Assembly (NCBI RefSeq): GCF_900188325.1
Contig: NZ_FZPD01000006.1
Span: 1 to 64,000 of the forward strand
Direction: 5' to 3'
DNA length: 64,000 nt
Source of the DNA: Ekhidna lutea
GTDB lineage: Bacteria > Bacteroidota > Bacteroidia > Cytophagales > Cyclobacteriaceae
The notes below the pieces were generated by a model. It did no database searches, had not been told where the DNA came from, and saw nothing but the letters and a program-made list of their open reading frames with translations. This document shows positions 1 to 7,985 of this stretch, one piece after another. The translations under genes and the position numbers were made by a program. Positions within the stretch are counted from its first letter, which is position 1. Each line of letters starts with the position of its first letter.

Positions 1-1836
1 GCTACCGTCACCGAAAACACATCTGCATCTGAGGAATCAAATGAACCTGTAAGCGTAGGGTTAGTATTGGTCGTCTGGCTCACTACCGTTGGGGTAGCTG
101 GATCTGTCGTATCAATCACCAACTCATCAGTGGTCACATCGGATACTTCATTTCCGGCTTCATCCGTGATCGTTGCTGTAACCGGGTAAGTACCTTCGGT
201 AAGCGCAGTGATGCCACTTAAGTCTAATGACCAGGTATCTCCACTGTTGGTCAACTCTGCATCTGTTCCTAAAACATAGGTCGTGCCAGCTACCGTCACC
301 GAAAACACATCTGCATCTGAGGAATCAAATGAACCTGTAAGCGTAGGGTTAGTATTGGTCGTCTGGCTCACTACCGTTGGGGTAGCTGGATCTGTCGTAT
401 CAATCACCAACTCATCAGTGGTCACATCGGATACTTCATTTCCGGCTTCATCTGTGATCGTTGCTGTAACCGGGTAAGTACCTTCGGTAAGCGCTGTGAT
501 GCCACTTAAGTCTAATGACCAGGTATCACCACTGTTGGTCAGCTCTGCATCTGTTCCTAAAATATAGGTCGTGCCATCTACCGTCACCGAAAACGCATCT
601 GCATCTGAAGAATCAAATGAACCTGTAAGCGTAGGGTTGGTATTGGTCGTCTGGCTCACTACCGTTGGGGTAGCTGGATCTGTCGTATCAATCACCAACT
701 CATCAGTGGTCACATCGGATACTTCATTTCCGGCTTCATCCGTGATCGTTGCTGTAACCGGGTAAGTACCTTCGGTAAGCGCAGCAATGCCACTCAAATC
801 TAATGACCAGGTATCTCCACTGTTGGTCAACTCTGCATCTGTTCCTAAAACATAGGTCGTGCCATCTACTGTCACCGAAAACACATCTGCATCTGAGGAA
901 TCAAATGAACCTGTAAGTGTAGGGTTAGTATTGGTCGTCTGGCTCACTACCGTTGGGGTAGCTGGATCTGTCGTATCAATCACTAACTCATCAGTGGTCA
1001 CATCGGATACTTCATTTCCGGCTTCATCCGTGATCGTTGCTGTAACCGGGTAAGTACCTTCGGTAAGCGCTGTGATGCCACTTAAGTCTAATGACCAGGT
1101 ATCTCCACTGTTGGTCAACTCTGCATCTGTTCCTAAAACATAGGTCGTGCCATCTACTGTCACCGAAAACACATCTGTGTCTGAAGAATCAAATGACCCT
1201 GTAAGCGTAGGGTTGCTATTGGTCGTCTGGCTCACTACCGTTGGGGTAGCTGGATCTGTCGTATCAATCACTAACTCATCAGTGGTCACATCGGATACTT
1301 CATTTCCGGCTTCATCCGTGATCGTTGCTGTAACCGGGTAAGTACCTTCGGTAAGCGCTGTGATGCCACTTAAGTCTAATGACCAGGTATCTCCACTGTT
1401 GGTCAACTCTGCATCTGTTCCTAAAACATAGGTCGTGCCATCTACTGTCACCGAAAACACATCTGTGTCTGAAGAATCAAATGACCCTGTAAGCGTAGGG
1501 TTGCTATTGGTCGTCTGGCTCACTACCGTTGGGGTAGCTGGATCTGTCGTGTCAATCACCAACTCATCAGTGGTCACATCGGATACTTCATTTCCGGCTT
1601 CATCCGTGATCGTTGCTGTAACAGGGTAAGTACCTTCGGTAAGCGCAGTGATGCCACTCAAATCTAATGACCAGGTATCTCCACTGTTGGTCAACTCTGC
1701 ATCTGTTCCTAAAACATAGGTCGTGCCATCTACTGTCACCGAAAACACATCTGCGTCTGAAGAATCAAATGACCCTGTAAGCGTAGGGTTGCTATTGGTC
1801 GTCTGACTCACTACCGTAGGGGTAGCTGGATCTGTT
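1..1836. repeat. Tandem array of 288-bp coding repeats (at least 6.4 copies)
   Basis: Unit starts recur exactly every 288 bp (1, 289, 577, 865, 1153, 1441, 1729). The last copy, which is N-terminal in the protein, breaks off near 1836. Copies differ by only a few substitutions, for example alternation between tctgcatctga and tctgtgtctga variants. The period is a multiple of three, so each unit encodes one 96-residue Ig-like domain on the minus strand, with motifs such as GSFDSSDADVF, SGDTWSLDLSG and DEAGNEVSDVT. The array continues past the left edge, so total copy number is unknown. Near-identity suggests recent expansion or gene conversion. Confidence 0.95.
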
Positions 1837-4800
1837 GGATCATAAGTGATATTTCTTGTCGCTGTAGTCGCAGAATTTCCTGCCAAATCATCTACATCAG
1901 CAGAAACAGTCTCAGAGGGGTCAAATGCATTTACATCTGTAGAAGGAACTGTAACGCTCCAAGCACCACTACCAGTATTCCCCGTGTATGTTTTTCCATT
2001 GACAGTAACCGTTACCGTTTGCCCGTCTTCGGCATCTGTTGTACCACTAATTGTTAAATCTGAATCATCTTCAGTTCCGTTGATTATATTATCTCCTGCA
2101 ATTGTACTGATATTAATGACCGGAGGTGTCGTATCTCCTCCTGTTATGGTAACAGTAAAAGCCACAGGAGATGAAGAACAACCGGTTCCGCTATTGGTCA
2201 CTGTAATGGTTCCATTATAGGTTCCTGTAGCTGCTGCTCCAGGGACGGTCAATGAAATAGGAGAAGCAGGTAAGGCAGTAGTTCCTACATCCACAAATCC
2301 CTCACCTTCCGCGGATGCATCAAAGTCAATTGTATATTGATTCGGACTGTTGGTTGTTGCAGTATAAGGAAGATCAGCTGATGTGGTTCCTTGAGAAACG
2401 GAAGGACTACTTCCAAGTGTAATTGTGGGTGAACTGCTGTTGGATAAATCAATTGGTCCTGCAATTGTATTCGACTTACAGTTATCAGCCTGATTAGTTA
2501 TTGAGATATTGGTATAGCTTCCAATATCCAGGTTTTGTATAGTAATTGTTGATGCACTTGCAGAAATGGTTTGAGTCCCCTGAGGAGTACCATCCTTGCT
2601 GAAATTCACATCAAAAGTGCCTGTTGTAACGCCCGATAGTGCTATTTCAATTTCTCCATTAGGACTTGAACAGTTTGTAGGCTGGGTGTGGGTTCCTTCC
2701 GAAATAGAAGACCCACCCGGATCAGATAATGTAACCGGTCCTGATACCGTACATCCTGCAATATCAAGTGTAAACTCACTGTATGATCCTGCATTGAGGC
2801 CGGTTAAATCGTATTCTCCACTACCATCTGATGTAAAGACAACCGGAGTTGCTGATGCACCATCCTTTTCATAATTGAGCGTATACCCGGTGGACACTTC
2901 AAGCCCGGATATTGTTATAAAACCATCTAATCCTGCACAAGTAGTTGGATTGGTTCCAACATAAGTCGGAGCAATGACGATGATAGTGAATGCTTCTACA
3001 TCACTTGTACAAAGTAACGTATTAGAGTTTCTTATTGTAAATGAACCATTATAAGTTCCCGGAGCAATACCTGCAGGTACTGCAATGCTTATTGGGCTAG
3101 ATACACTACTATTATTTGTTACATCAACGAGACCAGCTGAGTTGGCTGCTGCATCAAAGTCGATACTATAATCAACCGCAGGTCCATTTGCATCGACGGT
3201 ATAGCCTAAATCAACTGATGTGGTGCCTTGACATACATTTAATGTATTATCAGTAAGGGAAATGGTAGGCTGAGGCTTTATGTCCACAGAAACAGCTGAC
3301 GCAAAAGTCGTTTCACAAACTACACCAACTTTTTGTGCTTTTATTGTGATGCCGGTAACTGATGCAGAAAGGCCAAAAGTTGTCATTGTTGCCGATGAAC
3401 CATTTCCAAGAATTGCAGGCGCAACAGCATTTCCAGCTTGATCCACCAACTCATAAACTATTAGGTTCTCGGTCGCATCGATTTGGAAATCTATGGTTTC
3501 AGTTTCGCATACCTGAGTGGCTGAAGTTGCATTAAAGGTTTGTGTGGTGGGTGGATTGCATTGCACAGTAAGTCCTGCTGACTGATCGCTTTCACAAAGA
3601 ACTCCACTTTGAGAAGTTACTGTAACAGTGGCGTCCGCATAAAGGACATCATATCCTGCATTAGCAGCTGATAGTCCCGATATTGTCCAATTACCACTAG
3701 ATACAGTTGATGAAAAGCCATCGGCTATAAATCCATCTAAATATAAATAAACTATGCTTCCATCTGCCAACGAGCTATTTCCTGTAATGGCATCATCCCC
3801 TTCTGTAATCGGGCTGGTAGTGATTGCCAAGCTTGCATCTACGGTCTGTGAAAAAACTTCAACCTCATCAGAGTAATCACTTTCTACTTCTCCTGAACCA
3901 GTAGCTTTTGCTACAATAAAATCACCCACAGGTATTGATAATCCTGTAACTGTCCATGAGGCGCCTGTCGTTACAATAGAAGATCCAGTGGTAGTATATG
4001 GACCACCAGTTGCACTTGCAGTGAATATTTCTATAGTTGTTCCCGAACCACTGGCAGTTACACCAGATACTTCAGTGACATTCCCAGCAGCTGGAGCGCA
4101 ATAGTCTCCCTGAATAATCGGGGCTGCAGATTGGGCAATTACCGTTTTGGTAGTTTCAGCTGAGCATGATCCTGATTCAATTGATCGAACCTTAACAATC
4201 TGTCCGACTGTTAGACCTGAAACGGAAAAGGTCCAGCTTCCGCCTGTAGCTGTTGTGGTAGCTTGCTCAACATCATCCAAATACCAGGTGATGCTTGCTC
4301 CTGCAGTAGCAGTACCATTGATAGAGGTAGAAACCGTAGTAGGATCTGCCGTGAAAACAGGTGTTGATGAAGTAGCTGCACCACCTGCGCAATACTCTAA
4401 GGGATCAGATTCACACTTTCCGCTCTCTGTTTGAGTGACTTCATAGAATCCTGAAGTGGAAAACCCGCAATTAGCTCCCCCAGTACACCCAGAGTTAGTA
4501 TTACATTTCCAAATCCATGAACCATCAGCGTTTGCGAAAATTTGCCCACCTGAAAAATTACTCCCCGCAGAAGGGGTCAACAAATTACCTTCAAAATATA
4601 TCTTAATTTCAGCTCCGGAAACAGCGCTTCCAGCGTCACCGCATAATCCTTTTGCAGAAATTGAAAAGCTTGTTGAAGCACTAATACTAGCTGAACATGA
4701 TGCTCCTACAGTTGATGCATTACAATCAGTATAGGAAGCCGACTTCTGTGAGGTGCCCGTAGAGGAGGCAGTAGCTGCTGATACTGAAGCTGCAGCAGTA

Positions 4801-5867
4801 AAAACTTCTGAAGCAACTGCAGCACCAATTGTCATAGTCCAATTTCCTGAGCTGACTGTTGTTGTTCCTTCAGAAACGCCATCACGGAAAACTTCAATAG
4901 TTGCCCCATCTACCTCAGAAGATGTTCCACTGACTGTGGTGGCCCCCACGGCAATAGGTCCTGTGATAGTAGGACAATCTGCTCTTGGTGGAAGTGTAGT
5001 ACCACTTCCAATATCGTCTGCCGAAGTTGGAGGAAAAACATCTATCAAATCCTCCCATAGATCGTCGGTAATACCAGTATCATCATCAATTCCGCCTAAA
5101 TCCGAAATTCCATTGTTACCTGTAGCCTCATTTGGATTGATGACCGTTTGACCGACCATCCGTAATGGAGTAGATGTCGTAATGCTTGGAAAAGCAGTTG
5201 TAATATCTGCAAATGGGATATAGAAATCATAGAAATAATCATCATCTCCGCATATCTCCGAATGAGCAATGGATTTCTGAGCAAAATCATCATAAGGTCT
5301 ATCTACCGTGGCATCTCCAATTTCAGTAGCGCTTGTCGTCCCATCTATATCATATAATCCAACACCAAAATTTGTGCGGAGAACTACTTCAATTTCAAAA
5401 CCCGGATTTCCAGCTGTGTAATTCGGATCAGCGTTTGCTCCGGTAGCACCAAATTTTTGATCTGTGTCAATGAGAATAGAATATGATTTTGAATTGCTAG
5501 CAGTACCACCCAGTCTAAAGCGAAACATCAAATTATCACTCGCATCCAAATAAGTGTAGATCGTGTGATTGTCATTTGATTTTACTAAATCAGTAAATCC
5601 ACAAGATGGGCCCGGACCAAGATCACTATCTGGTTCTGAAGCTCCTATACTTGGTAAGGGTGTATATGGAACCTCGCTTTCATCTTCATCTTCATTGACG
5701 AAACCATTAGCATCTGATGACGTGTATCCGTCAAGGTTTGGATCTAAAACTGATTGTCCAGTGCCGGCCGGTTTGTAAATCAGCCCTTTCGTTTGTGAAA
5801 AGGACTGATTTGAGAAGAAAACTGTAAATACTATAATTAAAAGGTAAAAGCTGGTATTTAGTCTCAT
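1..5867 (-). CDS. Giant repetitive secreted surface protein (adhesin-like), 3' end beyond window
   Basis: The frame is open from an ATG at 5867 to the left edge, at least 1955 codons. The first ~25 residues form a signal peptide (MRLNTSFYLLIIVF... ending in SFSQ). Residues ~30-270 form an Asp-rich N-terminal region (PNLDGYTSSD, FRFRLGG, ILIDTDQKFG) typical of very large Cytophagales surface proteins. Many Ig-like modules follow. Two Cys-containing modules near residues 973-1130 resemble SprB-type repeats. A paired module occurs around 2140-2450 and 2985-3290, and another bacterial Ig-like domain covers residues ~1246-1340. From residue ~1345 the protein is a tandem array of near-identical 96-residue Ig-like repeats. 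The C-terminus, where a T9SS sorting or gliding-associated domain would be expected, is not visible. It is the last visible gene of an operon with a PorE-like OmpA protein. Adhesion or gliding is inferred from architecture only. Confidence 0.88.
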   Translation of the reverse strand, partial: MRLNTSFYLLIIVFTVFFSNQSFSQTKGLIYKPAGTGQSVLDPNLDGYTSSDANGFVNEDEDESEVPYTPLPSIGASEPDSDLGPGPSCGFTDLVKSNDNHTIYTYLDASDNLMFRFRLGGTASNSKSYSILIDTDQKFGATGANADPNYTAGNPGFEIEVVLRTNFGVGLYDIDGTTSATEIGDATVDRPYDDFAQKSIAHSEICGDDDYFYDFYIPFADITTAFPSITTSTPLRMVGQTVINPNEATGNNGISDLGGIDDDTGITDDLWEDLIDVFPPTSADDIGSGTTLPPRADCPTITGPIAVGATTVSGTSSEVDGATIEVFRDGVSEGTTTVSSGNWTMTIGAAVASEVFTAAASVSAATASSTGTSQKSASYTDCNASTVGASCSASISASTSFSISAKGLCGDAGSAVSGAEIKIYFEGNLLTPSAGSNFSGGQIFANADGSWIWKCNTNSGCTGGANCGFSTSGFYEVTQTESGKCESDPLEYCAGGAATSSTPVFTADPTTVSTSINGTATAGASITWYLDDVEQATTTATGGSWTFSVSGLTVGQIVKVRSIESGSCSAETTKTVIAQSAAPIIQGDYCAPAAGNVTEVSGVTASGSGTTIEIFTASATGGPYTTTGSSIVTTGASWTVTGLSIPVGDFIVAKATGSGEVESDYSDEVEVFSQTVDASLAITTSPITEGDDAITGNSSLADGSIVYLYLDGFIADGFSSTVSSGNWTISGLSAANAGYDVLYADATVTVTSQSGVLCESDQSAGLTVQCNPPTTQTFNATSATQVCETETIDFQIDATENLIVYELVDQAGNAVAPAILGNGSSATMTTFGLSASVTGITIKAQKVGVVCETTFASAVSVDIKPQPTISLTDNTLNVCQGTTSVDLGYTVDANGPAVDYSIDFDAAANSAGLVDVTNNSSVSSPISIAVPAGIAPGTYNGSFTIRNSNTLLCTSDVEAFTIIVIAPTYVGTNPTTCAGLDGFITISGLEVSTGYTLNYEKDGASATPVVFTSDGSGEYDLTGLNAGSYSEFTLDIAGCTVSGPVTLSDPGGSSISEGTHTQPTNCSSPNGEIEIALSGVTTGTFDVNFSKDGTPQGTQTISASASTITIQNLDIGSYTNISITNQADNCKSNTIAGPIDLSNSSSPTITLGSSPSVSQGTTSADLPYTATTNSPNQYTIDFDASAEGEGFVDVGTTALPASPISLTVPGAAATGTYNGTITVTNSGTGCSSSPVAFTVTITGGDTTPPVINISTIAGDNIINGTEDDSDLTISGTTDAEDGQTVTVTVNGKTYTGNTGSGAWSVTVPSTDVNAFDPSETVSADVDDLAGNSATTATRNITYDPTDPATPTVVSQTTNSNPTLTGSFDSSDADVFSVTVDGTTYVLGTDAELTNSGDTWSLDLSGITALTEGTYPVTATITDEAGNEVSDVTTDELVIDTTDPATPTVVSQTTNSNPTLTGSFDSSDTDVFSVTVDGTTYVLGTDAELTNSGDTWSLDLSGITALTEGTYPVTATITDEAGNEVSDVTTDELVIDTTDPATPTVVSQTTNSNPTLTGSFDSSDTDVFSVTVDGTTYVLGTDAELTNSGDTWSLDLSGITALTEGTYPVTATITDEAGNEVSDVTTDELVIDTTDPATPTVVSQTTNTNPTLTGSFDSSDADVFSVTVDGTTYVLGTDAELTNSGDTWSLDLSGIAALTEGTYPVTATITDEAGNEVSDVTTDELVIDTTDPATPTVVSQTTNTNPTLTGSFDSSDADAFSVTVDGTTYILGTDAELTNSGDTWSLDLSGITALTEGTYPVTATITDEAGNEVSDVTTDELVIDTTDPATPTVVSQTTNTNPTLTGSFDSSDADVFSVTVAGTTYVLGTDAELTNSGDTWSLDLSGITALTEGTYPVTATITDEAGNEVSDVTTDELVIDTTDPATPTVVSQTTNTNPTLTGSFDSSDADVFSVTV

Positions 5868-5902
5868 ACTTAACTACTGATTCTTATTAGATCTTAAAAC
5901 TG

Positions 5903-5930
5903 CAATTTATTATGCGTGCATAATAAATTG
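5903..5930. repeat. Perfect 13-bp inverted repeat upstream of the giant surface-protein gene
   Basis: The arms CAATTTATTATGC and GCATAATAAATTG are perfect complements separated by GT. The element lies 36 bp upstream of the start codon at 5867 and 62 bp past the end of the OmpA gene. It has no U-tract on either strand, so it is not a standard intrinsic terminator. It could be an operator for a dimeric regulator or an mRNA stem controlling read-through or translation of the giant gene. Confidence 0.7.
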
Positions 5931-5992
5931 TTCGATTTTTCGTCTGTCCGTCTTTATTACTCGTCAAACCGACTGAAAGGACGATTAACAGA

Positions 5993-7966
5993 TTAATCCT
6001 TCGAACCAACAATCAAAAACTCTGTTCTTCTATTAGCCTGATGTTGTTTTTCGGAACAATTCCCACATTCAACCGCAGGCATTGATTCTCCTCTTCCTGT
6101 TGGTTGAAGCATTTCAGCTTTGACACCCTTCTCTACAAGGTACTCAAAAGCCGCATTAGCCCTCCGCTGAGAGAGCAATAAATTATAATCCTCATCACCG
6201 CGTGAATCGGTATGAGAGGACAAAGCAATGATTAATTCAGGATATAGCTGCATGAAAATGATCAGATTATCCAACTCTTCTTTACCTGCCACCAGAAGTT
6301 TTGATTCATCAAAATCATAATAAATCGGTTTGATAATTAATGAATCTGCAGAATGATTTCTTACACGATTAGAGATTGGATTTTCCAGGTCGTCCACCGT
6401 AGTTATAAAATCCGTGATAGAAGCAGGAAAATCAACAGGATAGATGATCTGTGGCGAAAAATAAATTTTCACCAACCTTTCTACATCATCTTCTTCCTTA
6501 ATTGTTACCCTTTCTTCAGCAACTAAGTTGAAGGTGTTTTTAACGCCTGAAACATTCCATAAATCTGGTGAAATGTCCTCAATCCTAAACTCGCCGTTTT
6601 CATCTGATCTCCTGTAGATCAGTTCTCCTTCTTCACTTTTGACAAATACATCTACACCTGGCAAAGGCTCGTTCGTGTCCTCATTAAGTGCAAGCCCTTT
6701 CAATACATAATAATCCCTTTCAAAGTAATAGATATCGTCTTTGAGTGAGTCAATTCGAGCACTTGAAAAATATCCTGATCTGAAATTATCATTCGATACG
6801 AGTCCAAAATCGTCTTTTCGGGAATTAATTGGATACCCAATGTTATTTACACTCACTACTTCGAATGCAAGGTCCAGGCCGGCTTCAAATATGTCTAAGC
6901 CTCCAAGTCCACCTCTTCCATCTGAGGCAAAGTATAGATTATTGGAAACAAGCGAAGGAAACATTTCCTTACCAGCTGTATTTACTTCCGAACCAAGGTT
7001 CTTAGGCTCAGACCATTCGTCTCCAGTCTTGAAAACGATGTAAAGGTCAGATTCACCTAACCCACCATTCATATCGGAAGAAAAGATCATTGCGTCTCCA
7101 TTTTCATTGATTGCCGGATGACCTACGGAATAATCGTCACTGTTGTATTTAAAGGGTTGAATATTTGTCCATCCACCTTCACCGTCGCTTTCTGCAAAAA
7201 ATAGTTTTAAGCGGGTGACACCCTCACCATCCTTCTTTAATCGCTTTCCAACAATATTATTTCTCGTAAAGACTACTTTCTGTTCATTATCATAAAACGC
7301 AAGTGGTCCTTCATGATATTTGGTTTGGAAATGATCGATGAATCGTTCAGCTTGGTCACTGCCCTGCTGCACCTGATAGAGATCAAGAAAACGAGACTCA
7401 TCCCAGTTAAAACTTGTTCTAACCCACTCATTCCCATTGGGTCTGGAGGAAGCAAATACGATCCCTTCTTTATAGATCGCCGGGCTAAAATCAAGTCCAG
7501 GAGAATTATATGGCATTCGTTTAATCTCGAATTTTGAACTATCTGCAAAAAATCGATTCAGGTTATGTAAAGCTTCAAGCTTTTCCTTTGCTCGTGGGTC
7601 ATCCCCTGCTTTATCCTGATATTTTTTGTACCAGTTTTTGGCCTGATCATATTTACCATTAGATGCTAGTGCCTGTGCGTACAAATAGATGAATTGAGGC
7701 TCGATTTCTGGTGATTTCACAACTTCTTCTAAATACTTTTCAGCACTTTTCGAGTCATTCATGTTTCTATAGCACAACGCAAGTTGTTGATAGATATATA
7801 GCGAATCTTCGGCCTCCTCCAAGCTTGCCTCATACAATCTTGCTGCATTTGAATACGAAAACTTCTCAAACTCACTATCCGCGGCTCTCAATGACCGAAA
7901 CGTAATACTCTGTGCGTTTACGCCAGCGAAGATTAAAATCGTAATAATTGAAAGAAGAAACTTCAT
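5993..7966 (-). CDS. PorE-like envelope protein: TPR, PD40 propeller, carboxypeptidase-regulatory, OmpA domain
   Basis: The protein has 657 residues. A signal peptide covers residues 1-18 (cleavage after VNA), with no lipobox Cys. TPR-like helices follow (~25-135). A PD40/WD40-like propeller (~150-400) has blades such as FSPAIYKEGIVFASSRPNG and MFPSLVSNNLYFASDGRGG. A carboxypeptidase-regulatory-like beta sandwich covers ~415-495 and a C-terminal OmpA domain ~545-657. The OmpA part keeps SSHTDSRG and the final NRRTEF, the peptidoglycan-binding Asp and Arg positions. This four-domain order is that of PorE, the peptidoglycan-linked periplasmic T9SS component. Paralogues are common in the phylum, and PorE itself is a lipoprotein, so this may be a paralogue dedicated to the adjacent giant protein. 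It starts 19 bp after the propeller-sensor gene and is clearly in one operon with it. Confidence 0.88.
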   Translation of the reverse strand: MKFLLSIITILIFAGVNAQSITFRSLRAADSEFEKFSYSNAARLYEASLEEAEDSLYIYQQLALCYRNMNDSKSAEKYLEEVVKSPEIEPQFIYLYAQALASNGKYDQAKNWYKKYQDKAGDDPRAKEKLEALHNLNRFFADSSKFEIKRMPYNSPGLDFSPAIYKEGIVFASSRPNGNEWVRTSFNWDESRFLDLYQVQQGSDQAERFIDHFQTKYHEGPLAFYDNEQKVVFTRNNIVGKRLKKDGEGVTRLKLFFAESDGEGGWTNIQPFKYNSDDYSVGHPAINENGDAMIFSSDMNGGLGESDLYIVFKTGDEWSEPKNLGSEVNTAGKEMFPSLVSNNLYFASDGRGGLGGLDIFEAGLDLAFEVVSVNNIGYPINSRKDDFGLVSNDNFRSGYFSSARIDSLKDDIYYFERDYYVLKGLALNEDTNEPLPGVDVFVKSEEGELIYRRSDENGEFRIEDISPDLWNVSGVKNTFNLVAEERVTIKEEDDVERLVKIYFSPQIIYPVDFPASITDFITTVDDLENPISNRVRNHSADSLIIKPIYYDFDESKLLVAGKEELDNLIIFMQLYPELIIALSSHTDSRGDEDYNLLLSQRRANAAFEYLVEKGVKAEMLQPTGRGESMPAVECGNCSEKQHQANRRTEFLIVGSKD

Positions 7967-7985
7967 ATTATAAAAAATAACTGTT

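Noticed and set aside
283-1629. Five evenly spaced 64-residue plus-strand reading frames (VSVGLVLVVWLTTVGVAG type)
   Set aside because: They are antisense shadows of the 288-bp coding repeats of the minus-strand giant gene; identical spacing and lack of starts or context explain them.
1-1836. Possible CRISPR-like array
   Set aside because: The period is 288 bp, there are no unique spacers and the array is an open coding frame.
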